The notes: generated by a model not told the origin, from the letters alone. Positions 34,338-47,126 are shown, numbered from the stretch's first letter. The stretch: 64,000 nt of DNA from Avena insularis (GCA_023614405.1 CM042697.1:468695792-468759791); one strand, 5' to 3'. Numbers and translations are program-made.

Positions 34338-37300
34338 TGAAGGGAATATGCCCGAGAGGCAATAATAAAGTGGTTATTATCGTATTCCTTATTTATGATA
34401 AATGTTTATTTTGCATGCTATAATTGTATTAATACGGAAATGTTAATACATGTGTGTTTAATAAACAAAAAGGAAGTTCCTAGTTATGCCTCTCTTATAA
34501 ACTAGCTCGTTGATTAACATGATGATCAAAGTTTCCTGATCATGGACATTGGATGTTGTTAATAACGAGGTCACAACATTAGTGTAATGATGTGATGAAC
34601 ATTCATCCGAAGTATAGCATTACGATCAAAGTCATTGAGTTTATATTGCTATAACAACTTACGAAGTGATCCTAATCCTTAGACCATGAGATCATGTCAA
34701 TCACTAACACCAGAAGAGTTTCTCGATGACATCAAACGTCACACCGTAACTCGGTGATTATAAAGATGGCTTCAGAACTACTAAAGTGTTATGTTGAGAC
34801 CCATGGATCGAGAGTGGAATTTGTTCATCCCGATGATGGATAGATATGCTCTGGGCCCTCTCGGTGATATCACATTGATTAGCTTGCAAGCAAGTGATTT
34901 GATCACTAGAATGTTATATCACGGGAACAAGAAAAGAGTGCATGTCGGTAACGAGATCACACTAGGTATGGAGATACCGATGATCGAATCTTGGACATGT
35001 AATATATCGTGAAACAAAGGGATTAAGATACTAGCGTAAAAGGTTCACACAATCACAGAAGTCATCGTTGAATGTGTGGAGTCGAGATGGATCTCCGTGT
35101 CCATCGATTGTTGATCAGAGAAGGGTCTCGATCATGTCCGCATTATTCGCGAACCGTAGGGTGACACACTTAAGGGATACCGACACCATTCGGAGCTAAT
35201 GATATGCCAGAAAAAGAAAAGGAAAGTGTGGAAATTTATTTCACTAGACACCGGAACTGTTTCGGTTGAAATTGCTGAAACTGGTTCTGCATGTGAAATG
35301 GAATACTAGCAAGGGGTTTTATGTGAATGTTTGTTAATTAAAGTAATTAACAAAATTCTGAATAAATAAATAAAAAAGTTTTATTTAAATAAGAGCTTGC
35401 ATTAATTTTGGTGGAAAATTAATGCATGTGAGTGGAATTGTGAGTGGAGAGGTTTTTATGTGAGTGGAGCTTCCACCACATGAATGAGGGAGAGGTGGGG
35501 GCACCCTCCATGGCCGGCGGCCATGCCTCCTTGGGCTGCCCCCTCCCCTATAAAAGGACCCCCTCCTCTCACTTGTCTCTCACACCTCCTCGCGAAGGAT
35601 CTCTCTCCCCCCTTTAGAATTCCCCCATGGTGTCACATCCCAAGATTTTCCAAATCTTGTAATGTGAAAAATAAATAAACAAAATAAATTATTGTTGAAA
35701 ATCAGGGTGAAAAGAAACTTTTGTTTCTAAATGGAAACTTAAAATCCCATCTTGAACAAACTTTAATTAAAGTTTGAATTCAACAAAATCCAAATCAAGA
35801 GAAATGCTTTCCTCATTAAATGCATCTGGAAATTTAAACACTTGGAAAATAAATCCAAACCCTAAACCCTAATGGAATAAAAATCATTTCCAAATTATCT
35901 CCAAGCCTATGGATTTGATCCATATAAAATCTTGTCAACAAACATTTACAAATGATCAAGAAGGACAAATAGAAATATTATAAGACCATAGAAATTGGTT
36001 TCACTTAATTTGGAACCATAAATAAAAACTTATGAATTAATAAGATAAGGAATTGAATTCCCAAAGCTAATAAAGCCCTTAACTAAAATCCATACCAAAT
36101 GGTGAGCAAATAATCCTAAAGATATTTAAAAGGAATAAATAAATATTAAATAAGATTTTACAAATTGGAATCACCAAGTTTGGATCTATAAATAAAAAGA
36201 TATGGATTTTATAAGATGAAGAAAGAAATATTAAATAAAGAATATTTGAAGGACCAAATAAATCTTGGCCTAATCCATAAGCAAATGGAATGAATTATAA
36301 TCCAAATCCAAATAAAATAAAAGAATAAAGAATTTCCAAAATAAAATAAAATGGCATTAACCATTCTATCCCTATTTTAATAAAGACAAATCTCTAATAA
36401 GAATAATTACTTAATTCTTGAGAAAATAGTATTTTGGAATTTACCCAAGTGGAATAAAAAGTTGTTTAAATAACTTAAATATAATAAATCCTCCAAATAA
36501 TTCAATTGGAATTAAAACAAATACCATTGGAATTAAAACAAATACCCAATTCAAATGATTTATGAATCATATTAAATACTTTCCAAATAATTCAAGATGA
36601 ATTATTTGACACCCTATTAAACAAATAAAACTTACTGAAAAAGATTTGGAAGGATTTAGAAATTTAAATGGAGATTTAAAAATATTATTTAAGTCTTATC
36701 TAATTAAAAACTAGAGCCTATTTTGAATAATTAAAAGACCTTAAAAGGAATAAATAAATTATTCTAAAATGATTTCAGAATGTTTTATTAATCAGTGTTA
36801 GAAGCTACACAAAATTTGACAAGGGTTTGAATTCAAATGGATGCTTGAAATGATTAAATAAAACCAAAACAGAATAAAAGGAATGGAAAAAAAAAGAAAC
36901 AGGAACAAAAAAAATATAAACAGACTTGACCCAGCCCATCTAGCCCACTAAGGCCCAACAGCCCACCTCTCCTTCTCTCCTGCAGAAAAATGTTTCGCAC
37001 CAAAGAAAGAACTCGCAGATACAACGACAGATGGACCCCACCCCCACTCTCTTTCACTCGCTGACAACGGACCCCATCGCCACGTCATCATCGTCTTCAC
37101 CCGCCGCTGACCACGCCCTCCTCCCGGTTGTTTCCTGCCGTTAACCTCTCAGAGTAAATACGCTGCAATGGCTCAACGAATTAATCCCGTGATCATGCCT
37201 GATAAATCCCCTCCCTCTCTTCTTCATTTCCCCTCAAACCCCGCTGCCAGAGAGCCACCAGGCTGCCTCCATTTTGCTCTGCACTACCGCTGTCTCCGGC

Positions 37301-40300
37301 GAGCTCCACGAGCGATTCCGGCCAGTAGACGTCGCCCCTCGCCTCCTCGTGCACACAAGCGTGATCCCCATCTCCTGTAGAACCTCCCCGTAGCACCAGC
37401 TCGTCCCCGCGCGCTCCAGAACCTTAGCAACAACCAAGATCGTCACCGCCGCCGTCTGTTCCCTCTCCGGCGAAGCCTCGGGTAAGAACCAGGCCGCCCC
37501 TCTCTTTCTCTTTCACGCACGCATCTTCGCCTCGTCCTTGCGCATCTAACCATACACTCCTCTCCCTCTGGCATGCACTGAAGCCCCGTCCCCGTCGACG
37601 TCTGAGCGCAACCGACGACCCCACAAACTCCGGCGAGCGATTCTCATCGACCCCGTGCGCCCCCTTGCCAGCCAGTACCACCTCGAGCATCCCCACACTT
37701 TGGCGAACCTGGTGAGCCACTCCCTTTCCTCCCTCGCTTCCTCTATCACCAGCCCCGCCGTAGCCAGAGCCAGCGCCGCCACCAGCCGCCGCCAGCGCCG
37801 CCCATCCCTAGCAAGCGAGCTAAGCACCGTCCGATCCAGATCGTAGCGTCACGATAGAACCTAACTGAAAGGGTAAGGATGAATATGAGCCACGCGATTT
37901 AAGTTAGATCCAACGCACCAGAGAGCGCGATCCAGCCGAAGCGGTATCGACCAATCACAGTGCGACGCGTGGCCAGTGTGTTTATTTAAAAATAGAATTT
38001 GATCTATTGAATTAGTAAACTTGCAAAATTCATAACTTTCAAACCACACGTCCAAATTTTGCAAATTTTATATCAATGGATTCAGCAAGACAATACCTAG
38101 CCAACCATGCACTTTGTTTAGTAAAAAGCTTCTGTTAAATTGTTTGTTTTTACAGAAACTTGTGTATGCATGTTTAGGATATAAAATTTATTCCAAAATG
38201 ATTTTGGGAATAAAATCTTTGGCAAATGGTGTGTTTTGAACCTACTGACCATAGGAAACAAATTGTGGTTTCAGAAATGTATTTGGTGAAGCAAAAGAAT
38301 GAATCTTGGATTTAAACCATTTCTAGTCAAATAAAAACCTGGTTTAATTATTGAAAATGGTTTTGGAAGAAAACCTTTGGGAAATGTTTTGTTTTAAACT
38401 CTCTGACCCCAAACACCAAGTTTTATGATTTGAAAATGAATTTAGTAAACCCTATAAAAAATTATTACTTTGCTAAAAGGCATTTTCAACCACATGAAAT
38501 AATGATTTGGTTTAAAAATGGTTTAGAGATAGAATCTTTTGCAAATGGTTTTGCCACCTTATAAAATGACCATTAGGTGTTTTAAAATGTTTAATTAACC
38601 ATTAGAAACCACTTTTACAAATAAAACAATCTTTGGCATGCTTGCATGCATTATTTTGTTTCTATCATTTTATGTGATGAATTGCTTGAATGGTAGATTG
38701 AAATATTGTTTGCTTGATTGAATTGTAGTGATTTGAAGTGAGTGAATATTGCAAGATCAAGGAGTGAACCTATACTCTCTACCAAAAAGGCAAGTGATGC
38801 TTCATACTTTTGTCCCATTATTTTCACTATGCACTAGTGATGTTTCTAAGTAGGACTTGCATGGAATTTTTGCTAAGTATAAACTATGCCATGGGAAATC
38901 CTAGTAGATGTAACCTTAGTAGAAATTTCCTAAGTTAAGATTCCTACTACTATCATGCTTAGCTTAGCTAGTAGAAAACAAGGGTGGAATATATATTCAT
39001 GCTATGGAAAATTTCTAAGTCTGAGGACTTGTGTTTTGTTTAATAAAACAACTAAGTTAATGAATCACCTGGGTGGAATGGAAGGAATGGTTTGTGTTGA
39101 GTGGTTACACAAGGCCAGGGGACTGGTGAACCTTGTGTATCTCACTTGTGGATGGCCACCCAGGAACAAAGAGATTTGAGATGTCAAATGTTGAGAAGCT
39201 TCAAGTGCAGCCACTTGGCATTATGGGCTCTGCCTGGATCATATAGGTTGCAATAACTTAGCCAAATGGACAGTTGGTGGTAGGGGATGATAGGTTGGAA
39301 CGCGTCCATTCTGGTCTAAGGGAAGGCTTCTGAAAGATCTTGTCTTGGTGAAACCAAGTCCTGTGGGGAAAGTGCACCACCTCTGCAGAGTGTAAAATCT
39401 AAGTACTTAGCCATGTCCCTGGTAAAGGACAATTTGAGCATCAAGACATGGAATCTATCAAGAATCTCCTCATCCCAATTTCTAAGTTAAAAACTTGTGG
39501 TTGAACAAGGGTTGAAGGATCACCAATTTCTATTGGGAGATGCCTTGGGAAAGATTTTGTCAAGCAAAAACTTAGTGTTTTCAAATGATAAGGAAAAACT
39601 ATTTTGAGCAAAGCAAGCCTAAGCTCCACTTAGCCAAATGCATATAGATGATAGACTCCACTATACTACCATAGTATCACTTGCCAATAGAATTCAAATT
39701 TATTGACCCTTGTGGCTGTAACTTGTTATGTTGCAGGTTTGATTGATATTAGTGAAGTTTAATGATTAGGATTACAAGTCTACAACCAACATGTCTGCCT
39801 GTGGCACTTTGAAGATGAAGGACCCCATGCTATTGTTATATTCTGCTGCATTGTAATGAGATAGCCAAATGAGCTATGAAGATGTAATAAATTATTTTAT
39901 TCCTGGATATAAAGTTGTATTATGACCTTTGTTTCTTGATATTACATCTTAACTGTGGATGCTAGCTATTGATCCAGGGACTAGCATTGTAAACATAGGG
40001 ATCTCTACCTTATTAAAGGTTGCGAACCTTACACATGGTCTCGGATCAGCGAGATACATGTTCCGTGTGGCTTTTTCTGGAAGGATTTGTTGCTTCCGCT
40101 GCTTCGCTGGAGCGAGGGCGCGGAGGTTGTCGGGGTACCCGTACGTGTGTGCGATCACGGATGCATCACTGCTTTGAGGTTCTGGACTTGATCGTGCTGG
40201 ACCAGCTGGACCAGATGGACTTCATCACGATCTTGAGATCGGCAAGCGTTCGTCTACATCATCCACGAGTACAACCTCGTTAACGCTATTCGGTCTTCGA

Positions 40301-40415
40301 GGGTATGTATTCTATGGATGTATATCCACCCGTTGCTTGTGTCTAGTAGATAGATCTTGGTACTTAGTTGTTCCCATCGTAGGATTTTTTTGTTTTCTAT
40401 GCTGCAAACCCTACA
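34338..40415 (+). repeat. 3' LTR of the Angela-like element (split)
   Basis: Parts 34338-35630 and 40039-40415 total about 1.67 kb. 'cctccccctataaaaggacc' at about 35541-35560 is the LTR TATA box. A solo LTR with its CATGG duplication (35626-35630 / 40034-40038) interrupts the part just downstream of the TATA box. Confidence 0.9.
35631..40033 (+). mobile_element. Solo long LTR (related to the LARD-like family)
   Basis: It starts TGTCACATCCCAAGATTTTC, ends 'gcgaaccttaca' (4403 bp) and has perfect CATGG duplications on both sides. No interior or PBS is present, so it arose by LTR-LTR recombination. It has the same arm order as the LARD-like LTR read on the minus strand: AT-rich, a GC-rich island at about 36990-37850, then a moderate arm. 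It differs throughout and ends differently, as does the copy at 1-1482, so it is a distinct subfamily. Confidence 0.92.
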
Positions 40416-40912
40416 TATGTATCTTGTTGTATTGCCCAATCGAATCTCATAGGATCTTTCTGACTAGTAATTGCATTGTTATGCCTTGCTCAGTTCCTGT
40501 CAATTGCCCTACTGTAATTTGTTTACCATTCATGTCATGTTGTTTATCTAAGGAGAGCACCTCTAGTGAACTATGGACCCCGGTCCATTCTTTATCATTG
40601 ATACATCTTCCACTGTTACTTGTTTACTTGCTGCAAACCACCATTACCTTCCACACCATACGTTTAATCCTTTGTTACAGCAAATCGGTGAGCTTGACAA
40701 CCTCACTGATTCGTTGGGGCAAAGTCTTGAGTTTGTGTTGTGCATGTCTCCGCGTTGCTTGCAACATCTGTGTCACGTTTTCTTCCTCCTACTAGTTTGG
40801 TAACCTCGGTTTCTTACTGAGGGAAAACTTGTTGTTGTGCTGCTTCACACCTTGTTCTTGGGGTTCCCAACGAAGCACTCCTACATCAACTCAGCGCTTC
40901 ATCAAGCTTTTC

Positions 40913-40930
40913 TGGCACCGTTGCCGGGGA
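40913..40930 (+). other. Primer binding site of element E
   Basis: TGGCACCGTTGCCGGGGA is one base from the Asp-tRNA-type PBS TGGCGCCGTTGCCGGGGA used by Athila-like Gypsy elements. It lies 8 bases after the LTR end 'cgcttcatca' at 40904. Confidence 0.9.
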
Positions 40931-41148
40931 GGCTAAGGACGTCTTCACTAGGGGAGTCCTTCACTTCCTTTCTCTTTACTTTGTTTTTAGTTTGATTTTT
41001 TTATTTTGCTTGGTTTTGTTTGCCTCTTTCCAAAAAAACAAAAAAGTAGTCTAGTTTGGTTTGCTTTCTCTTATCAAAAACACAAAAAAATTAGTTCCTA
41101 CTCTAGTTGGTGGTCTTTTATTGCCTTGCTTGGTCATGCTTTCTATCA

Positions 41149-42243
41149 ATGGATGGTTTCTTTGAAACTAGTTCTTATTGGCAAGGTGGGTTCACGGAAG
41201 AACAAAAGTATTATTATAAGGAACACCGTTTGTCACAAAAAGGGAAACACTTATGGGAACAAATTGATAAGTTGAATACTGTTGCTAGAGACGTGTGCTC
41301 TACTTATAATGTTACTTATTGCTTTGATAAATCTTGTTGCTGTAGGAGGTATAAACACCTGCCTTTTCAATGTGAGTATAATGATAATGTTACCATATCT
41401 TCTTATGTTAAAGGAAATTATGACTTTTATGATGTGGAACAAATTGAAGAATTTATTGATTTCAAGGGTGCATTTGAACTTGCTAGTTTGCTTGAAAATA
41501 CTGATGATGCACCTTATGAATGTGAGGTTTATGAGATACTTAAATTTTGCTTTGATAATTACAAGGAAGCAAATGGATATATTCTTGAATATTTTAATAG
41601 ATTCTTTCCACACATAGAAGAGACTAATGCTTTGCAGGAGCCTATGGATGAGGAAATTGTTGAAACTGGAAGCTCATTAGATGAAAAAGAGGAGGAGAAT
41701 GATGAACAAAAGGAGGAAGAATGGATCTACCCATGCCTACCTTCTAATGAGAGTAACTCTTTACCTCTTGTATTATTTGATTGTCCCCCATGCTTACCAA
41801 AGGAGGATGAATGTTATGTTCCTGTGGATCCTTTTGAAATAACTACTTTGGGTAAAACCTGTGAAGGTTTTAATCCCACTATTTTTGAGCTTGATAGAAA
41901 TTATGTGTTTATAGATCATGAAAAGCATGCTTTATGTGATAGCTATGTTGTTGAGTTTATTCATGATGCTACTGAAAATTATTATGAGAGAGGAAAGTAT
42001 GGTTGTAGAATTTTTCATGGTACTGGAACACCTCTCTATGTGCTGAAAGTTTTGAAGTTAATCTTATTCTATCTTCCTATACTTGTCACTTTGTTCTTTG
42101 TGAATTTATTTGCATACAATATTACTATGCATAGGAAGAGGGTTAGACTTAAATATGTTTTGAATTTGCTCCTTGATGCTCTCTTTTACTTCAATTCATA
42201 TTTCTTATATGAGCATCTTCTCAGGCTATTGTGCCTAACTTAA
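41149..42243 (+). CDS. Unknown protein of element E, intact 364 codons
   Basis: The frame is open from 41107, but the ATG at 41149 (MDGFFETSSYWQGGFTEEQK) starts the charged, protein-like part and is preferred. Numbering from it: a Cys-rich segment at about 47-80 (CSTYNVTYCFDKSCCCRRYK), a helical acidic domain at about 85-160, a strongly acidic linker at about 164-192 (DEKEEENDEQKEEEW), a segment with Pro/Cys (LFDCPPCLPKEDECYVP) at about 207-225, and a hydrophobic C-terminus from about 299 (LKLILFYLPILVTLFFVNLF), likely one or two membrane helices. I see no gag, zinc knuckle, protease, RT or integrase motif. It occupies the gag-protease slot of related element F. No stop or frameshift is seen although the two LTRs differ by several percent. 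Function unknown. Confidence 0.7.
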   Translation: MDGFFETSSYWQGGFTEEQKYYYKEHRLSQKGKHLWEQIDKLNTVARDVCSTYNVTYCFDKSCCCRRYKHLPFQCEYNDNVTISSYVKGNYDFYDVEQIEEFIDFKGAFELASLLENTDDAPYECEVYEILKFCFDNYKEANGYILEYFNRFFPHIEETNALQEPMDEEIVETGSSLDEKEEENDEQKEEEWIYPCLPSNESNSLPLVLFDCPPCLPKEDECYVPVDPFEITTLGKTCEGFNPTIFELDRNYVFIDHEKHALCDSYVVEFIHDATENYYERGKYGCRIFHGTGTPLYVLKVLKLILFYLPILVTLFFVNLFAYNITMHRKRVRLKYVLNLLLDALFYFNSYFLYEHLLRLLCLT

Positions 42244-44947
42244 AGGCGTTAAAGAAAAGTATTTGTTGGGAGATAACCCAAGAGTTTCCTTGAGTCTTAG
42301 AAGTTATTACTTCAGTAATGACCTCTCCTTATCCTTTTTGTTTGCTTTTTGTGCCAAGAATGACCTCTAATGAAAGGGAAGTAAGATTTGGGGAGTTACT
42401 GTCCCGAAACAGATTTCTGTCCTCCACCAAAAAAATTCGTGAGAAGTCTCTATAACTCGGATTGAGCTCAAAATTTATGAATACATCCCCCAATATATTA
42501 TCTAACTTTCGTTAGTTCAACAGTTTTTTATTTGAGCAACAGAAGCTGTTCTTAAAAATGGGTTTCTACCTGCTGGTCTGTTTTGACAGATTTCTCCCAT
42601 TATTTGCATTTGCTTCTTATTGATTCCTTTTTGAGTTCTCTTTAGGTGAATTGAGCTTTTTGAAGGAGTTACTACAGTAGCTTGTGTTTTTAGTGAAAAG
42701 TCTTGCTATTCCAAAGCTTTCCCAGAGGTCTAATTTCTTTTGAATATGCTAATGTTGCTAATGAAGATTGTGTGAAGTTTTGTCTGAAGGAAAAATTTCA
42801 GGTGTAAAGAGAGAATGATGCAATGAGATGAAGAATGGACAAAAGATCAAGCTTGGGGATGCCACCATGGTGTCACCCCAAGAAATATCCAAGATGTACA
42901 AGCGTCAAATCTTGGGGATGCCAAAGGCATTCCCTTCTTCATCAATAAAAAACTCAGGTCTATTTAGACACTTCGTTTTTATTGTTTCATGCACAGTTGT
43001 GTTGTTCTTGGAGCGTCTTAGTTTTTGTTTGCTTTGCTTAGGTTGTTTAGTTTGCTTGAATAAAGTAGTTTGGACCCCCGTTCTCGTTGTGTTGTTTTGC
43101 AAATAAGTTGCTTGGTGTTGGAAAGGAGTAGTAAGTTCTTACTTGTAAGTGCAAGAGGAACTTGCATTAACTGTGACTTAGACTTCAGCATGACATTCTA
43201 GGTGTTGTTTTGACCTTAAGCTTAGTGATTATTGTTGTATCATGTCTTTTTCCAAACATTTGGGATTGCTTTGTGTGCCTTAAAGAAATTATGTGTTGTT
43301 TTAGCATGCAAAAGCATAGTATTGTGGTATTCTCCTTTGATGCTTTGCTTGGGTTGACTTGACACATGCTCACACCATGTTATGACTATGACAAGTCACC
43401 ATAGCCTATATGATCATTCAGTCCTTGACTTGTAGTACCACTCTTTGCTTTGATTAGTAATGCTTTGTTGCACTACATGATTATGGCCATTATTGCTCTC
43501 TTATTTGGTTGCTCCCAGTCCTCTGATAGCCTCCACTTGTGTGAGTAATCTCTACTCATGCTTCCAACTCCCAAGAAACCAATTTATTCCAAAGTGTCCA
43601 CCATAAACTCCTATGCATGGTGTGTTACACCATTCCAAGTGTATTCTTGTTTTCAGCTATCTTCCAATTAAAAACTATTTTGTCATGTGAAAACTTAGTG
43701 ATTAAATCCCTCACAAACTTGATGGCACACTTTATATTCTTTGCCCCTAATAAACTTGAACCATTGTGTCTTCTATGTTGTATATGCTTGCACTTATACG
43801 TTGGAATTAGCAGAACCGTGCTGTCACGGGGAACGTTTTCAACATTGCACTTGTACTTTGTACTCAGTTGATATCATGCTCTTTTGTCTATGGATGTCAC
43901 CGGTGGGAACTTGTAAGTCCATGGAGTTTGTATCATGTGTTAGAGAAATGCCTGAGCCGCTAGCCTAAGCCATGCCTAATCATGGTGGAAACTTGCAGCA
44001 TCACCATAGTGACATCTATGAAGCATTCTTCTTATATAAAAAAGAGACACATTGAGAAAAGAGAAAAGAGAGAAAAAAGCACCATATTCCCATGGTAAAT
44101 AAGAAGATTGCTGAGATGCTCATTGTCTGCTTGCCTTGTCATTTTGGTTATGGGAAAGCTCATGTACCATGTGTAAGGGGTACCCCATTGGCGGTTCTCA
44201 ATGATATGAAAATACTTACAATGACAAGAACTTACAGGTGACTAAAGTTGAGTAGCATAAGGTGTGGCCCTCGTATTCAAGGGACTTGAGATTGCCAACT
44301 TATACTTCATCAAGCATATACTCCATCTTTGTTCACTTTAACCTTAATCACTTCAAGATGCTTATGATAAGGGCAATGAGGGCTGAAAGCTAACAAGTAC
44401 CATAATTTTTGGAAGCTCTTTTTGAAACTTGAAATCCCTGTTTCCTTTATAAAAGGTCTTTCTTCCACCACTATTGAGTCTCCACCTTCTACCTTTAGGC
44501 ACCATTAAGAGAGCATAGTTGTCATTATGTGTGCAGTGTTCCAAAGCTTATTGATCGATGCGTATTGTGATATTACTTGTTCTTGTGCTATTTGTTTCTA
44601 GTCACCCTTGTGAACTTTGAAGGTGTCCTATGCATCTATTTGCTACTCTATGAGGGACAAGCTGATTGCCACTATGCTATGTTTTCTGTATGTGAAACAA
44701 ACAAACATTTTTCAATGCATGTTATTCATGATATTTGATTGTAGCTTGTCATGTTGCATGCATAGTTACTATGTCCTATTGTTAGAACTCCATCTTTCAT
44801 GCACATGTTTAGAGTTCTTTGATCCCAGCTTTCAATGCTTGTAAATGGTTAGATCTTCATTGTGAAGGTGCATGTCACCTCAAAATAAATTATTGTTTTT
44901 ATCACTTACCTACTCGAGGATGAGCAGGAGTTAAGCTTGGGAATGTT
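42244..44947 (+). mobile_element. 3' untranslated region of element E
   Basis: Non-coding sequence starts with 'aggcgttaaagaaaagta' and collinearly matches 49354-52025 of element F for about 2.7 kb, with scattered substitutions and indels. It ends with the polypurine block 'gttaagcttgggaatgt' before the LTR. Short frames here have shadows at the same place in F and do not look coding. Confidence 0.85.
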
Positions 44948-46509
44948 TGATACGTCGGAAACATATCTATAATGTTTGATGCTCCATGCTTGTTTAGTAT
45001 CTACTTTGATTTGCTTTGTCTACACTTTGAGGTGCTTTTTACATGTTTTCTGGTACTAACCTATTAACAACTTGCCACAGTGCGACTTGCCTGTTTTCTG
45101 CTGTTTTTGGTTCTAGAAAAGTTAGTAAAGAAATATTCTCGGAATTGGACGGGACAAATGACAAAGTCAATAACTTTCCGTGGGGAACAAGAAGTCCAGA
45201 GGGGAGCCAGAGAGGCGTGCCAGGGCACCCGCACCCCCTAGGCACGGGTGGGCCCTGCCCCGCACCTAGGCAGGGTGTGGGGCCCTTGGCCACCGCCTCG
45301 GCCTCCCCCTTCGCCTATAAGAAGCCCCCGATGCAGAAACCCTAAGTATCCGATCAAATCTCGACGAAACCTTCTGTAGCCGCCGCCACAGTCGTCCCTA
45401 GATCGGGGGGATCTAAAGTTCTTCCCGGCACCCTGCCGGAGGGGAGATCATCCCGGAGGCCTTCTCTCTGGTATGATGCGTGAGTAGTTCCACCTTGGAC
45501 TATGGGTCCATGTAGTAGCTAGATGGTTGTATCTCCTCCTTGTGCTTTCATGTATAGATCTTGTGAGCTCCGTTCATGATCAAGATCTAATCTATTTTGT
45601 AATCATTCATGTTGTGTTTGCGGAGATCCAATGGATATTGATATTATTATGTTAGTTTGATTAATGGTTTTGTCTTTATGATTCTATCATGTTTGTGTTG
45701 TTTGTGATCTTGCATGCTCTCCGTTGTTAGTAGCTATATTGGCCGAGTAGTTGCTAGTGACTCCAAGAGGGGGTATTTATGCTCGATAGAGGGTTCATGC
45801 CTCTAGTTTCCAAGGGAAGTGACAATAATCTCTTCGGTTGTAGATGTGTTGTTGCTACTAGGGAGAAAACAACGGTCTCTTGTTTATGGAACATGTGGAC
45901 TGTTTACCTTACACACTTTGCTTAAAGCGGTTATGCATTGCTTGCAACTTAATACTAGAGGGGGTTCGGATGATAACCTGAAGGTGGACTTCTAGTCATA
46001 GATACAGTTGGATGGCGGTCTATGTATCTTGTTGTATTGCCCAATCGAATCTCATAGGATCTTTCTGACTATTAATTGCATTGTTATGCCTTGCTCAGTT
46101 CTTGTCAATTGCCCTGTTGTAATTTGTTTACCCTTCATGCCATGTTGTTTATCTAAGGAGAGCACCTCTAGTGAACTATGAACCCCGGTCCATTCTTTAT
46201 CATTGATACATCTTCCACTGTTACTTGTTTACTTGTTGCAAACCACCATTACCTTCCACACCATACGTTTAATCCTTTGTTATAGCAAACCAGTGAGCTT
46301 GATAACCTCACTGATTCGTTGGGGCAAAGTCTTGAGTTTGTGTTGTGCAGGTCTCCGCGTTGCTTGCAACACCTGTGTGATGTTTACTTCCTCCTACTGG
46401 TTCGATAACCTCGGTTTCTTACTGAGGGAAAACTTGCTATTGTGCTGCTTCACACCTTGCTCTTGGGATTCCCAACAAAGCGCTCCTACATCAACTGAGC
46501 GCTGCATCA
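44948..46509 (+). repeat. 3' LTR of element E
   Basis: TGATACGTCGGAAACATATC start, 'gcgctgcatca' end, 1562 bp, followed by the CAAAC target duplication (46510-46514). TATA-like 'cgcctataagaagcccc' at about 45312. Confidence 0.9.
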
Positions 46510-46776
46510 CAAACCATTACCTTCCACACCATACATTTAATCCTTTGTTACAGCAAACCGGTGAGCTTGACAACCTCATTGATTCGTTGGGGCAAAGTCT
46601 TGAGTTTGTGTTGTGCAGGTCTCCGCATTTCTTGCAACACCTTTGTGACGTTTCCTTCCTCCTACTGGTTCGATAACCTCGGTTTCTTACTGAGCGAAAA
46701 TTGATGTTGTTCTACAAACCTTTGCACTTGGAGGCCCAACAACTGTCTACAAGAATAGAAGTGCGTAGACATCACA

Positions 46777-47119
46777 CCTCTAGTGAACTATGGACCCCGG
46801 TCCAATCTTTACCATTGGTACATCTTCCACTGTTATTGTTTACTTGCTGCAAACCATCATCATCTTCCACACCATACAGTTAATCCTTTGTTACAGCAAC
46901 CGGTGAGATTAACAACCTCACTGTTCATTGGGGCAAAGTCTTGAGTTTGTGTTGTGCAGGTTTCCACATTGCTTGCAACACCTTTGAGACGTTTCCTTCC
47001 TCCTACTGGTTCGATAACCTTGGTTTCTTCCTGAGGGAAGACTTGATGCTGTGCTGCATCACACCTTGCTCTTGGGGTTTCCCGACGAAGCGCTCCACAT
47101 CAACAAGGAGCCATAAACA
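46777..47119 (+). repeat. 3' part of the 5' LTR of element F
   Basis: From 'cctctagtgaactatggacc' the sequence follows the last 340 bases of this LTR type and ends near 'gagccataaaca', 7 bases before the PBS. The 5' 1.2 kb of this LTR is missing. Confidence 0.75.
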
Positions 47120-47126
47120 AGTTTTC

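Larger units (their letters stand above)
18630..40415 (+). mobile_element. Degraded Angela/BARE-like Copia retrotransposon
   Basis: It starts TGAAGGGAATATGCCC and ends 'ctgcaaaccctaca', with the 5-bp duplication TATGT at 18625-18629 and 40416-40420. The host LTR resumes exactly at 40421. Order: truncated 5' LTR, gag/integrase remnants, (nested long-LTR element), reverse transcriptase/RNase H remnants, polypurine tract, 3' LTR (itself split by a solo LTR). Without the nested insertions it measures about 7.5 kb. All coding parts are riddled with stops. Confidence 0.9.
17547..40904 (+). repeat. 5' LTR of element E (split)
   Basis: Parts 17547-18629 and 40421-40904 total 1567 bp, against 1562 bp for the 3' LTR. 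They are separated by the Angela-like element and its TATGT duplication. 'cgcctataagaagcccc' at about 17917 is a TATA-like promoter candidate. Differences from the 3' LTR are uneven: about 13 of the first 145 bases, but only a few in a 170-base stretch of the middle. Confidence 0.9.
17547..46509 (+). mobile_element. Element E: non-autonomous Athila-like Gypsy element with a single unknown ORF
   Basis: The 5' LTR is 17547-18629 plus 40421-40904, the PBS 40913-40930, one ORF 41149-42243, a 2.7-kb untranslated region, then a polypurine tract and 3' LTR 44948-46509. The target duplication CAAAC is present at 17542-17546 and 46510-46514, proving that the outer LTRs belong to one insertion. Without the nested Angela-like element it would be about 7.2 kb. 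No gag, protease, reverse transcriptase or integrase is encoded, so mobility would need proteins in trans. Confidence 0.9.
16250..46776 (+). mobile_element. Solo Athila-like LTR split by element E
   Basis: The left part is 16250-17546 (TGATACGTCAAAAACGTATC start) and the right part is 46515-46776 (ending 'gcgtagacatcaca'). Together they make about 1559 bp, matching the other LTRs of this group. It is flanked by CCTCT at 16245-16249 and 46777-46781, a possible 5-bp target duplication. No interior or PBS is attached, so it is a solo LTR. The two flanks come from different LTR subfamilies, so the CCTCT match may also mark a recombination joint. Confidence 0.75.
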
